The translations under genes were made by a program, and so were the position numbers. Below are positions 21,741 to 32,802 of a stretch of DNA of 64,000 nt, one piece after another. Origin of the DNA: Limnoperna fortunei (Eukaryota > Mollusca > Bivalvia > Mytilida > Modiolidae); contig OX104125.1 in the NCBI GenBank assembly GCA_944474755.1, forward strand, positions 48,263,288 through 48,327,287, read 5' to 3'. The notes beneath the pieces are model-generated. The model ran no database searches, had not been told where the DNA came from, and worked only from the letters and a program-made list of their open reading frames with translations. The number at the start of each line of letters is the position of its first letter. Positions within the stretch are counted from its first letter, which is position 1.

Positions 21741-22409
21741 TTACACTTTCACTGCAAACTGTAAAGGGGCGTTGCACTGAATAGAATGTTTAGTATTTAA
21801 CAAAAATTGACAAAATTCATTTGTTTGGAATTTTACATTCCTCATTCTCTAAAGAGTTGAATTTTTGATTCAAAAAAAGTTTTGAAACTTGCAAAAATAA
21901 TTCCTAGAATGCAGGATTTTGTTTTATGTACCCCAGAGCTTCTGGACCCAGACCTCCTACTGTATAAGTAACGTGCATAAGTTTGGTGCGTTGTTTCGAG
22001 TGTAAGGTAATTAATAATAAGGGAGGGCAACCAAATATTGGAATTGACTCAAGCAAGTTAGCTGACTGTACTTATTTTCTACCCCTGGCTTACTGACACA
22101 ATTTGAGCTCATACCCTCAGCTTTGTACCATATTTCAGATTGTAGTCAAGTACATGTATGAAATGTGGGTACTAGTATGTAGCGTACTAGTACATGGCTT
22201 AATTGACAACGATTGTCAGTTTTCCTACCACAGGTCAGGGGCAGGGATCCTCGCAATGCGTCTAGATGCGTATTGTATGTGTCTTTTCAGTTCTGGACGC
22301 ACCTTTTCAACATCTAACGTGTTCCAGAACTCATCCATGTCGTTGTCAGATGCGTAAGAATTTTCGTCATGTCAGATGCGTGATTACATATTCTTACAAA
22401 GGGTCCCAC
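21741..22409. other. Intergenic, no gene recognised
   Basis: Mixed sequence with a few short open frames. Positions 22250-22390 repeat 'agatgcgt' words three to four times. No domain, splice pattern or RNA gene was recognised. Confidence 0.4.
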
Positions 22410-22411
22410 TA

Positions 22412-23201
22412 TTTACCGACAAGAACTGTCAAGAACCGACAAGAAGGTATAATTACAGACAAGAAACAATTTTTCTCCGACAAGAAAGAAAAAAAGATTT
22501 TTTTTCCTGATTTTTATGAAAAGAAATTTTTAAAAATAGAGATTTTTGTGATTTAAGGTGTAATTTTGTTGAAGTTGTTTTGTTCAAGTTTTCTGTCATT
22601 TGTTATCAGATTGCTAATAATAACAACAAAATAAAAAAATAAATAATGTTATAAAATCAAAATCTTCTACTTTTTTCACAACACCATAAAAAATCTCCAA
22701 ATGTTATAATTTCAACTGGCTTTTATTGCAGTTTGTTGTTTTACGATAAGCATTTAACGGTTCTTCAAAAGAAACAATTATCATGAGGTGTGTGTCAATT
22801 ATGGCAGTGATTGCTAAATTTTGTAAAACAATCAAAGGATTACACAACCATAAATGATATTACAGACACGTGCCTTCAATTAATCATCCAGATTATCAAT
22901 TATTATAAAGTGCATATTATTGTTTGAAATTATTATATATTTAAGCATATTTTTAAAGAATTTACTGACTTAGTTATGAATACAATTTATTATTTAACTT
23001 TCTTGTCGTAGGTAAATACTACACTACATGTGCAACAAAACAATGACAACAAAATTACAAAAAATTTAATATCTTTTTTATTATTTCTTTTCATAATAAT
23101 TACATCAAATGATCTTGTTTTTCTTTTTTTGTTGGTGAAAAATTGCTTCTTGTCGGTAAAAAAATGCTTCTTGTCGGTTCTTGACGGTTCTTGTCGGTAA
23201 A
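22412..23201. mobile_element. TA-flanked element with long repeat-filled inverted ends
   Basis: The ends are TTTACCGACAAGAAC... at 22412 and the complement at 23201, each flanked outside by TA. The inverted similarity extends about 90-100 bp and consists of iterated 'ccgacaagaa' words (four to five per arm), a plausible set of transposase or host-protein sites. The interior is about 600 bp of AT-rich DNA with no transposase, so this is a MITE of probable Tc1/mariner affinity. Confidence 0.75.
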
Positions 23202-24640
23202 TAGGCAGACCGCTTACAAATGGCAATCGATTTTTACCTGACGAGTGTTTCGTCAGATTCTCAGCAGGTAGCAATCACTCAGGCGGAAAATATGCTTTAA
23301 TTAAGATGTTTATTGAATAATAAACGTGCAGTGTTGATGGACACTTTTTATGGTTAAAATTAAGCGTTGACAATACATTCGTTTCAAATTTAAATACACG
23401 GTCGGAACCTTGCAGTTGCACTCATTACTACGAAACACCATTTTTTAGCGGTCCAAGCATTATTATATCGGTTTTGTTCGTCGGACCGACACATTTCATG
23501 AAGACTGCCTTACGATTTTTTGTAAAGTGAGAATTCTTGACTGGTACAAAGATATCTTCAATATGAACATTAATTAGTTATCTAATAAACTTTTATTTTT
23601 TGTATATAAAAGATCTGCCATAGACTAAGATCTGAAAAAGGGGGGTGGGTGGGTAATAGTTGTTTGGAAGAAATATTATATCCAGGTAAGACAAAAGTCT
23701 CTCTGATTGGGGGAGTCTGGTTGTTTTAATTCAGTCAGAATTAATCCATCAGATCAGTCAAATCGTTCCATATCCTTCAATTGATGGATGGACAGATTGG
23801 GAATGATTTGACGGATTGGGAACTATTTGAATGATCTGACTGATTGAAAACTGATTGCTGACCGATTTTGGAACGATGACGGATTGCTGACGAATTGATA
23901 AAAGTGTTGCGTTTTCAATCTCAAGTACTGTAAATTGATAGATATCATTTATCAGCAATTAATTATGTTATAAATATGAAACAAGCTAATGTGTTTTAGA
24001 CACAGATGTCCAGCTCTTTCTGCGCAGTATATGAGAGTCCTCCCCTTTTCTAAACAGTTGTTTAGAACAAGCTATGATGCCTGAGTTTGCAAAGTTAAAT
24101 AAAGATCCGACATGTGGTTCTGGAAAAATCAACTTAATTACAAAGGTTAACCCCAATGTGGTGGGTTAACAAATGGACGCACAGATAGAAAAACTTTATG
24201 TCCTGCATCAAAGTTGGGACATAAGGAACGTGCATTATAAAAATCACTGTTTGAGTAAAATATTTTATCTCATTTTATTACTTTTGCTTTTTACACTTAC
24301 ACATAAACCTTGCGTGTATATTGCATTAACCACCTAGTACATGTTCCACTTATGCCTCTTGGACTGGCATTTAAAGTTTAAAAGGTCAGCATGGTCAGAG
24401 GAAAAGAAAAATATGCAATTGCAGTAAATTTTTTTTTACTCTTATGAGTAAGTAATTTTAACTAATTTTATACAAACAAATATTTTATTGCAAATCATAA
24501 TCACAATGAATCATACATAAAACGAATGCATATACTCTCATTTTAGTGTCTATATTATATACTAGTATGTCCTCATCTAAATGTATGCTAAATGCTTAAG
24601 CCTTTTATTGTCTTAATATTTTTTTTCTCTTCTCAATTGC
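23202..24640. other. Intergenic with repeat fragments
   Basis: No gene recognised. Positions 23470-23497 resemble the CAGTCTTC terminus (minus strand 'gcagtcttcatgaaatgtg'). Positions 23755-23905 contain many degenerate 'gac(t/g)gattg' words, a small eroded tandem repeat. Confidence 0.45.
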
Positions 24641-24923
24641 ATGCACGTGTCACAGTTTTAGTAGTTATTTTTAGTTTGTGTATCTCCACTGTTTTACTGT
24701 AAATGTGTTCTTATCTTATCTTGCATTGTATACCGGTACTAAATGTTTTATTGTCTTAATATGTGATTTTTTTGTTATTGCATGTAAATTTCTCCTTTTG
24801 TTAATGTCTTATATATGGTGTCTGCCTTTTATGCTCTGCATGTTGCTTGTTATATGTTCACCTTGCTTTTTTGTTCGCTATTGTTGTAAAAATGGACAGA
24901 ATCAAAATAAAGCTTTTGTATTC
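24641..24923 (+). mobile_element. Possible 3' end of a non-LTR retrotransposon
   Basis: A T-rich untranslated-like stretch ends in 'aaaatggacagaatcaaaat' followed by 'aaagctttt', immediately before the SINE tail. I associate the 'ggacagaatcaaaataaa' ending with 3' ends of invertebrate LINEs. No reverse transcriptase coding is present, so this is only suggestive. Confidence 0.3.
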
Positions 24924-24924
24924 T

Positions 24925-25194
24925 TTTGTTTGTTTGTTTGTTTGATGGGGTTTAACGCCACTTTCAGCAATGTTTCAGCTATATCATAGCGTCCAGTTTT
25001 TATTAGGGGAGGAAGCTGGAGTACCCGGAGAAAACCCCCGACCTGCGGTAGGAAAACTGGCAATCCTTGTCAATTAAGATTGGAGTCGAGTACACCCTGT
25101 CTGTAGTGGGAATCGAACCCGCAATCTCAGTGTTGACAGACCACGTGATCAATAGTAGACGAACTACCTTGACCACTGGGCCACCGAGGCCCCC
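24925..25194 (-). mobile_element. Near-complete tRNA-headed SINE
   Basis: On the minus strand the head 'ggggcctcggtggcccagtg' leads to 'gtcaaggtagt' and a good B box 'gggttcgattccc' (complement near 25108). A body follows with 'ccgcaggtcgggggttttct', and a tail 'atagctgaaacattgctgaa' followed by 'agtggcgttaaac' ends in (caaa)n. It is a Pol III-type SINE about 270 bp long and the best reference copy in this window for the fragments at 4662, 27032, 37060, 38848, 47215 and 49753. All are in the same orientation. Confidence 0.85.
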
Positions 25195-26082
25195 TTTGTC
25201 ATGTTTGTATTCGTATTACATGTAAAATATACTACAGTAATAAACAAAATACTGATGGTTTGAATGATTCAAGATATTAGACTGCATACTTTTGATTTTT
25301 TCATAAATTTTATAATTATAAAAGTATAATTATGCATATTAAATATTTTCTTTATAAGTATTAACCATAGCAAATAAACCCTTTTATAATCACATTTGGT
25401 GTGGTGTCACATATTAAACAATGTAGAAATTGTTAAATAAATCAGTGTCAATATCTATATAATGATAACCCCTTTAAAAATCGTCACAAAAAAATTTAGT
25501 TTTGAAATTTCCATTCGAAACAATCTATGTAAATCAACAATTATTTCTTTCCAATTTTTGTTGATGTTTACTTCATGGACACAACATTAATAATTAATTC
25601 TATTTTGATTCTTTTAATTCTTATAGGTGTTCTGTAGGACAAGGATAGAAGTCAGAGTAGTTCCCCCTTAATATCCCTCAATTTTTTTTTACGTATACAA
25701 GTAAAAAACATGGCGTTGATGGTGAACTTAAAACCATGTTGCCCAACAATAATTATCTTCGAAATACACAGTTAAATATCTAAACTAAAAAATGATGGTT
25801 TACGTTTTCAATTCTATTTTTTCAAACAACGACATCAAACATTAAGATATTTTCACCATTCTTCTAAAAAAAGACCAATGTTTACTGACATTTCTGACAT
25901 CTTAATTCTAACTTAAATGATGGAAGGTTGCGCACGTATTTACATCAAAAACAACATACCCGTATGATGCCTAAAAACGCAGCAAATTTGAAAAAGGTAT
26001 CGATCACCACTGACTGAGTAAAAAATATTTACGCAGTTGAGTAATTTTTTTTACTTATACAAGTAAAAAAATCGAAGAATGT
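25195..26082. other. Intergenic with a pair of palindromic 'ttacktatacaagtaa' motifs
   Basis: No gene seen. Near 25683-25710 and 26047-26070 the same palindromic motif 'tttttac(g/t)tatacaagta' followed by 'aaaaa' occurs, about 365 bp apart. They could be termini of a short AT-rich element or two independent palindromes. Confidence 0.4.
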
Positions 26083-26490
26083 GTCCATGGGACACAGATG
26101 CCCCCACTAAATGAAGTCCCAAACAGGAAGTAGTTCATGTAGTTGTCCAACAGGTCTGAAAGTAGCTTTGGACGTACAACTTGTGATACTCAGAACCACC
26201 CTACCCAAATTTAAAATTGTTCTCATGTACGGTTTTTGAGAAAAGCTTGATGGAATTTCGTACATACGGACTGACGTATTTACGTACAAATGAAGTCCCA
26301 AACAGGAAGTAGTTGTCCGACAGGTCTGAAAGTCGCTTAGGATGTACAACTTGTGAAACTAAACCACCATGCCAAATTTCAAATTGTTCTCATGTACAGT
26401 TTCTGAGAAAAGCTTAACAGAAATTCGTTTGGACGTACGGACAAACGTGAGTAAAACTTAATGCCCCCGGCATGTCGTCGCGGGGGCATA
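26083..26490. mobile_element. Dispersed MITE-like repeat with internal 179-bp duplication
   Basis: The ends carry 'atgccccc' (left, 26098) and 'gggggcat' (right, 26482-26489) as short inverted repeats. The interior contains the block 'aaatgaagtcccaaacagga' and onward twice, at 26109 and 26288. Each copy continues through 'aggtctgaaagt...gttctcatgtac(g/a)gttt(t/c)tgagaaaagctt'. No conserved coding frame. Confidence 0.65.
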
Positions 26491-27031
26491 AAATAACACT
26501 TGTTTAAGTATTTCTCCTGATTGGTATATATATATTTTTTTAAATAAGGAATGGTGATAACAGAGTATGGTATCATGTCGTCAATAACTGAAAGACATGT
26601 ACATTTGAAATCACAGAAGCTTCTTATGCAATTAAGTTTCACTAAATTCACTTCTTTTTGAAAACACACAAGCTCAAATTCTTTCAGATCTTAAAATTAT
26701 TTAACTATTATTAATTAAACAACTAGATTATACCGATCACATTCACTGATAATTGTAAGTGTTTTCTTAATTCTTAAGTTTTAATGTTGTTAATTGTGTT
26801 GCTTTTCTCATGATATATTATTATTAACATTCAACTTTTATATAATTAAATATAATTTACATTCGAGTACAACAATTGCAATTTACTAGCAAAAATTATA
26901 TTCTTAAGACTATTGTATTTTAATATTTTAATCCCAGTATTCAAAGGAATATATGTGGTCCAAGGTGTCCTATTTTCTTGGGCCGAGTTGTGCTTACATG
27001 TACTACGGTCCGAGTTGTCACGATACGAGCT
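26491..27031. other. Intergenic, nothing recognised
   Basis: AT-rich, no domain-like frame, no repeat structure beyond an (at)n stretch near 26525. Confidence 0.4.
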
Positions 27032-27156
27032 AGAAAGCCGTGTCAACTAAGATTGGTGTAAAGTTCAATCTGCTCATAGTGAGACTCGAACCTGCAACCA
27101 CAGTGTGATCAATAGTAGATGACTAACTACCTTAACCTCTCGGCCACAGAGACCCC
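27032..27156 (-). mobile_element. SINE fragment, tRNA-like head portion
   Basis: Contains 'gtgtcaactaagattgg', 'gagactcgaacctgcaacc' (B-box complement) and 'ctaccttaacctctcggcca' at the head. It is the 5' half of the 24925 SINE family, in minus orientation; the tail half is missing. Confidence 0.75.
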
Positions 27157-27579
27157 TAACATAACATTTGATTTTAACAAGGGAGATAATTATGTAAAAA
27201 ATTCTACTAGGTATTTTCAATGAGATGCAAAATTAACTCTGAAGACTATGATCTCCTATCACTTAAATGTATACCAAATACTATAAATGTGTATCAAAGT
27301 TCAAACATGTTATAAACTTGAGTGTTTTGCGGTACCCTCTGTAATGGCGGTATGCAACTTCCTGAACAGGTGTGGCATGTGGGATTCATAGGTTTCGTTT
27401 ACAAACTTTTGATACAAATCATGTGATAGTAACTACAATATAAATCTACCTACCTTATTGTATCATTATCTGTAGTTTCATACAGTGTCGTTTGTGATAT
27501 GACAACTTACAACAAAATAAAACCCACTACTTTCGTTTTCAGAAATTTTCCACCTTGCAGATTTTGGTCACGTGATCAA
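27157..27579. other. Intergenic, nothing recognised
   Basis: No gene or repeat identified. The right end includes the 'acgtgcaaggg' copy that flanks the large inverted-repeat element. Confidence 0.4.
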
Positions 27580-27875
27580 ACGTGCAAGGGGTGGTCGGTA
27601 TTTCGGGTAGCCCGAACCCGAACCCGAGACAAAATCCCCGAGACAGAAATCGACTTTAATGTTTTTCCTGATTATTAGACAGAATTTTCACAAAATATTT
27701 GAAATTTATAACAAGATTATGATATTGAATTATTACGTTTCAGTCAAAGTGTATCAAAACGTATATTTATGAAAACATTGCTATTTTTTGTCCCGTAGGT
27801 CGGTATTTCGGGTATGCCGAGATGTGAAGGGAGGTAATTCAGGGCCGGTAACTTAACTAATTGAACAGTAAATAA

Positions 27876-27981
27876 TAATGATAATAATAATATTATTATT
27901 ATAAGTAGTAGTAGTAGTAGTAGTAGTAGTTGTAGTATAATTAATATTAAAATAATAAAATAAAAATTATTATTATTATTA

Positions 27982-28036
<55 letters not shown>

Positions 28037-28037
28037 G

Positions 28038-28092
<55 letters not shown>

Positions 28093-28095
28093 ATA
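27876..28095. repeat. Microsatellite tract: (ATA)n, (GTA)n, (AAAT)n
   Basis: Directly inside the left arm are 'ataataat' units, then about nine 'gta' units (27905-27932), then about 27 'aaat' units (27987-28095). Open frames across it are simple-sequence artefacts. Confidence 0.95.
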
Positions 28096-28261
28096 TGAAA
28101 GAACAAAATCCGGTTCCTAACGCCGCTGTATCTTTTCCTCCACTTGTAAATGAGGTACACATTGTTTAAGACCAGAGTTCGTCACAACGTACATGCACTT
28201 GCTATTCCGACAATTGAAGAAAAAAGAGTTATTCATGTTCCGGAAGCAAAGTAATTTCTCG

Positions 28262-28795
28262 TGTAATGGCCCCGTGCGGGATCCGGGTGGCTAAAAGAAT
28301 AGACCGCAGTCGCGCTAGCTTGTCCTAAAAGGCGACTAAATAGCGCCCAGTACCCTGACCGGCGTGTCAGGTCGGTTTGCCTAAAGACCGACTGGGATGT
28401 GTGCCCCAGGTGGTTGAATGGGGTACCCCTGGCAAGCTGGGGTTGTCAGGCCATAATACGGAAAACCTGACCGCAAACCATATTAGAGCACCGTGTTGGG
28501 AAAAATGCCACGTTCCTCGCACGTTAAAGAACGCTGCTGTAGTATTCGCTATGAGTAGGGATTTCGATCCCGCTACAGGAGGCTAAATTGCCCGACCCTA
28601 TCCATCCTCCCATTTGCCAGTGACAATCTAAAATCCGTTACCCCTTTTTTTCCTTGTGTCCCATCCCATTTTCATTCATCATCATTTCATGTTCATTTTA
28701 TCATCCATTTCATGTTCATCGCCTGAATATAGCTGAAATATTGCTGCTCGGGCGTTAAACACCATTAATCAATCAATCAATCAATCTCTTGTAAT
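28262..28795 (+). mobile_element. SINE-like element, second family, (ATCA)n tail
   Basis: A GC-richer body starts near 'ggccccgtgcgggatccggg' and passes 'gcgactaaatagcgcccagt', 'gggatttcgatcccgctaca' and 'ccatcctcccatttgccagt'. It ends 'gaatatagctgaaatattgc' then 'gctcgggcgttaaac', followed by (atca)n. The 'atagctgaaatattgct...gcgttaaac' tail is shared with the 24925 family, suggesting use of the same LINE machinery. A related copy is at 36060-36535. It lies inside the 27580-30852 element and so is younger. Confidence 0.65.
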
Positions 28796-29756
28796 GTTCG
28801 ACTGCCGAGAAATATGCTGTCCAACTGTACCTTCAAGAAAAATGACAATGTCCGTCCATAGTTACATATTACCACATAATTGCTGCTAAGATAAGCTTCC
28901 GGCTCACGATTCTAACGTAAAACGCATTTTGAACTTGTCGTTACTTCGGAAAAATGACAGAAAACAGGCAAACGAGAGAGGGTAGAACGCAACCTAGACA
29001 ATGTGTTCCAACTCCAGACTGTCAAGAATTAATTTATATTTTCGAACCCAACCTGTATAAGTGCGGATGAAATAATTCCAACTTCAATTATAAAAAAGCG
29101 AAATACCAGCAGCACCGGGACTCCAAAAAACAAATTAAATTTGACACACCAAAAATCGAACTCTCAGTAATTCCAGAAGAAAGATTTTGCATTGACTTGT
29201 CGTATCTTTTTCAGATAGCCCTGTAAGATCTGGTGTTCCTGAAACCAGTTAATCAATACATGTTCCGTCTGAACTTCAGCCCCGACAAACTTAAGCCACA
29301 AATCAAGAATTTCGATCCATTGAAAACCAAAAACTCAAAAAGTCGCAAAATGCTCCGCGCATTAGAAAATCTTATTATAATTAAATCTTTCACAAGCTCC
29401 CCCCTTTTTTATTGTCGTTGTGTTAAATCTTTCACAACTTCCCCCCTGAACAACGACATTAGATTGCGCATTAGGATACAACACGGCAACCTGTTTTAAC
29501 ATTAAAAGAAAAAAAGCGACATCCTAAATGACAACAAACTTTGCGCAAATACAATACATTTTACGCAACAAATTCTCAAACAACAATTTAAAGATATTTT
29601 ATAGATTTCAAGATACAGGCAATGTTGTCTGTTGACCATTCTGCACAGCGCAAATGGAAATCCGAATGATGTCACTAACTCTATTAAAATTCATGTTTTA
29701 CGTGTTAAATAATGGACAGGGGAAAATATTATTAATATAAACAACCGAAAGTACAT
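28796..29756. other. Decayed interior of the inverted-repeat element
   Basis: No intact gene. Short frames (for example 29233-29499, 88 codons) have no recognised domain. Sequence just before 29757 is broken by stops in the frame of the protease remnant. Confidence 0.4.
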
Positions 29757-29891
29757 CAAAAAGACAATGGAGTGGATTGCGGTGTATTTGAAATAGCTTT
29801 CGCTACCAAGTATTGCTTCTTTGGATATAATAGTGGGGTCGTCCTCGACACTCACAGCATGTGTGCATTTTTTCGAACGCTTAATATATAA
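29757..29891 (+). pseudogene. Ulp1-like (C48) cysteine protease remnant from a transposon
   Basis: In one frame 44 codons read 'QKDNGVDCGVFEIAFATKYC' and then a diverged '...LDTHSMCAFF' before TAA. Q-x-D/N-G-x-D-C-G-x-F is the catalytic glutamine-cysteine block of Ulp1/SENP-type proteases. The extension A-F-A-T-x-x-C followed by a D-x-x-x-M helix is what I recall from Ulp1 domains carried by invertebrate DNA transposons rather than host SENPs. A stop lies eight codons upstream (29733-29735), so the histidine and aspartate blocks are not in frame, and the gene is dead. It sits inside the 27580-30852 inverted-repeat element, which fits an element origin. Confidence 0.6.
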
Positions 29892-30401
29892 TAAGTTTGT
29901 AAACACCATTTCCAAAAAGAAAAGTTCGTTTAACATCAAAATTAAAGTTAGCAGATATCAACAATACCCATAGAGCTAGACTGCAAAGCTAATTGTCGAC
30001 TACCGAATTTGTACGATGATATGGCAAGTTGAGAGACGTGTGGAGATTTTTTCCATTTGCACTGTGTCAGCCTGCTTGAATTTTTCTTCAACAACAGTTA
30101 CCCGTTTCTTTGCCCGTCAAGCATCAACAAGTGTTAAAATATTAACATTAATTTACTAATTACACAGATCTGTTAAGGATGTATTTGTTTTAATTGTTAA
30201 GATTTAATTTTTGCAATAGTTATGAAACCTAAACGTTGCGGTTTTTTTCTTAGATTTACGCAAGACAAAAAGCTTTTTTGATTGGCAGTCGCAATGTTTA
30301 AATAAAAAAACACTAGCTATGCCCACATATGAAATGTAAAACTCAAAACAAAATATAACAATAGAAAAAAAATTTACGGTAATAATCATAAATATTATAT
30401 A
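29892..30401. other. Decayed element interior, no gene seen
   Basis: AT-rich sequence between the protease remnant and the AAT/ATT palindrome. No recognisable coding remains. Confidence 0.4.
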
Positions 30402-30402
30402 T

Positions 30403-30471
<69 letters not shown>

Positions 30472-30475
30472 TATT

Positions 30476-30562
<87 letters not shown>
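30402..30562. repeat. (TAA)n-(TTA)n palindromic microsatellite
   Basis: About 70 bases of 'ataataat' pass directly into about 85 bases of 'attattatt', giving a nearly perfect inverted repeat. One strand can fold into a long AT hairpin and the duplex could extrude a cruciform. It adjoins the right arm of the 27580-30852 element. Confidence 0.95.
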
Positions 30563-30852
30563 TAACCATGTTTTACCGGACATGAGTTACCTCCCTTCAC
30601 ATCTCGGCATACCCGAAATACCGACCTACGGTACAAAAAATTGCATTATTTTCATAAATATCTGTTTTATTACATTTTTACCTAAATATAATAATTCAAT
30701 ATCAGAAGCTTATTATATCCTTCAAATATTTTGTGAAAATATGGTCAAATAACTAAGTAATAATAAAAGTCTATTTCTGTCTCGGGGATTTTGTCTCGGG
30801 TTCGGGTTCGGGCTACCCGAAATACCGACTACCAAATTTACACGTGCAAGGG

Positions 30853-32451
30853 AAGTAAATCCATAACAACACAGATAATTTCCTAAAACTATGCAGTGAA
30901 TCCCGACCCCATTATCTTTTTTGAGTATTAGTGTTGAGATTTTTCCAAACTACCATGACAACTGAGGAAATCAAAAGTTTTGATTGGAAGAAATTGGGAA
31001 TAGAATTTTCAGCAAAGAATGTGTTTATGGCACATTGGACAGAACATTTATGAGGCAATCCAGAGAAACTATTTTGTTTGTTCTTAGCTTGGAAATAATA
31101 CTGTAAAATTAAAAAGCAATATAGTACTACAAACCTTGAAGAGTTAATAATGGAATATCAAACTACATGGAAAAGCATCTATCTCAGTCTCTCCTTCTTT
31201 GTGTTTACTTAATTAACTTAAAAGCAAAGTAAAGTTTTATTTAAAGTCGGCATATTTATTTATACAGATAAACAATACAAACTTTAATTGGGGACAATAT
31301 TTAGCTCTATTCAGGACGAAAACGTAATAGAGATTGAAGAGAACGATAACGATACAGACCTACGTGCTTGTTGATATGCAATTCCGGCATAGAGGATGAG
31401 CTTCATCTTGTTTTGATATGCCATATATTAAGGAAGGACTTGATGATGTTTTCACTGAATATCATAAATTTTACTATATTTCTCAAGCATAAGTTAAAAC
31501 ATGTAATGGCAGCCACATGACAAGAAAACAAGACAAAATATATACAATTTACAGTCTGCGAAGCAACAACAATAACTGTTTAATTTGTTTAAATTATAAA
31601 AGCTTTGGGGGGCCTGGACTCCCCCCCCCCTTTTCCCATCTAGACAGGCTTTAGACATCTAACTGTATATTATCATGCTGAGACAGAGAATATACATGTA
31701 CATGTGACGTCATGAGAATCTTGCCAGCTATGCCCTGGCTAGAACAATGCGCCAATTATTCAAGACAATATGTACATGAGGACAATATTGCCAGCTATTA
31801 ATATGTCAGAAAAAGATGTAAAGGAATGTGGCGTCAGCGGGGTATTTTTGTTAGGCATGTCATTGCTAGACAAAAGACGCCAAGTACGAGAATGTACGTC
31901 TAAATGAGACTCCAGGATCTTGTCAGCTTTGTCTGGCTACCAAAAGATAAAGAGTAAATAAACGTACATATACTGTATGGAATAGTGTAATATCTGATCA
32001 TATCTATACCAGGACAAACTGAGGCAATGTAAATTGGCATACATGTACATGTGACTTAGAAATCATGACTAGCTTTACACTGTACATAACCAGGCGCTAA
32101 TTAAGCTTTCATCCTCACCATTCGGACAAGACGTTAAATATATATAAGTTAACTTGCTAGTACAGAGTGGAAGCGGCCAAATGGGAATCGGGGGAAAATG
32201 GAGTCATTTTCTGAAAACGACAAAAGATTCTTGTCAACTATGACGTGTTCTGCAAAAATTTCCAGGACTTATTTCAACCTAGATGGATATTGTTCACACT
32301 ACAGTGATAGCTATACGAGAAGCTGTAAAGTAAATATATTATTTAATAGCAAGGGCAAAATGTAGCTATCACCGAATCGACGATTTGTCGCGTCTGAATT
32401 GCCAGTAAATAACTGTTAATAATAGTAACTTGAAGTTGAGGAATAGACTTT
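30853..32451. other. Intergenic, nothing firm
   Basis: About 1.6 kb without a recognised gene. A 33-codon frame from ATG near 30955 (MTTEEIKSFDWKKLG...) is unsupported. A C-run lies at 31621-31632. Several 'acatgtacatgt' words are present. Confidence 0.4.
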
Positions 32452-32632
32452 ATGTTATGGGGCGATTATTTTCAAAAATTGGGGGCGTTTTTGACGGGGG
32501 CGATTTTTTCAAGTGGGGCGATTTTGCTTCAGGTGGGGGCGTTTTTACAGGGGGCGATTTTACAGTGGGGCGATTTTGCAAAAAGTGGGGGCGTTTTTGA
32601 CGGGGGCGATTTTACCGTGGGGCGATTTGACT
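32452..32632 (+). repeat. G-rich iterated 'gggggcgatttt' repeat
   Basis: About eleven repeats of 'ggggcgatttt' or 'gggggcgtttttgac' alternate, at irregular 14-20 base spacing. All G-runs (G4-G5) are on the + strand, giving several four-run windows compatible with G-quadruplex folding. The 75-codon frame through it is repeat-driven. Confidence 0.8.
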
Positions 32633-32728
32633 TGTATTCCAAAAAGCTCACTAGAGCTTATGTTATTGTAAATGTTTAGCATAATCGACAATAAAAAAAG
32701 CTTATTGGATTTGATATTTGATTTTTAA

Positions 32729-32802
32729 CATATACATGTAAATCACATCTACCTAAGGGAGGTACCATATACATGTAAATCACATCCATCTAAGGAGGTA
32801 AC
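32729..32802. repeat. Two tandem copies, 37-bp offset
   Basis: 'catatacatgtaaatcacat' then 'c(t/c)a(c/t)ctaaggaggta(c/a)' occurs at 32729 and 32766. Confidence 0.75.

Larger units (their letters stand above)
27580..30852. mobile_element. Decayed 3.2-kb DNA transposon with about 245-bp inverted ends and 11-bp flanking repeat
   Basis: The arms at 27591-27837 and 30588-30833 are inverted copies. Both carry 'gtcggtatttcgggtagccc', a run of 'gaaccc' words, 'gacaaaatccccgagacaga', and inner 'cggtatttcgggtatgccga' with 'gatgtgaagggaggtaa'. The same 11-mer 'acgtgcaaggg' stands at both outer sides in direct orientation (27580-27590 and 30842-30852), as a target duplication would. The interior includes microsatellites beside each arm, a later SINE insertion and a Ulp1-like protease remnant at 29757-29891. 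Long arms plus a 9-11 bp duplication suit Mutator-like elements; KDZ-type elements also carry Ulp1 domains. Two independent inverted insertions of a small repeat remain an alternative. Confidence 0.6.

Noticed and set aside
24678..24989. 103-codon cysteine-rich membrane-like frame
   Set aside because: T-rich sequence of a probable retrotransposon 3' region running into a SINE tail; hydrophobicity comes from base composition.
25060..25194. Functional tRNA gene
   Set aside because: A-box and B-box-like words are present, but no cloverleaf acceptor pairing is evident and the sequence continues as a SINE body found in other copies.
27744..28162. Hydrophobic protein of I, L, F and Y runs
   Set aside because: Translation of (AAAT)n and related microsatellites.
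30395..30583. Poly-asparagine and poly-tyrosine protein
   Set aside because: Translation of the (AAT)n-(ATT)n microsatellite.
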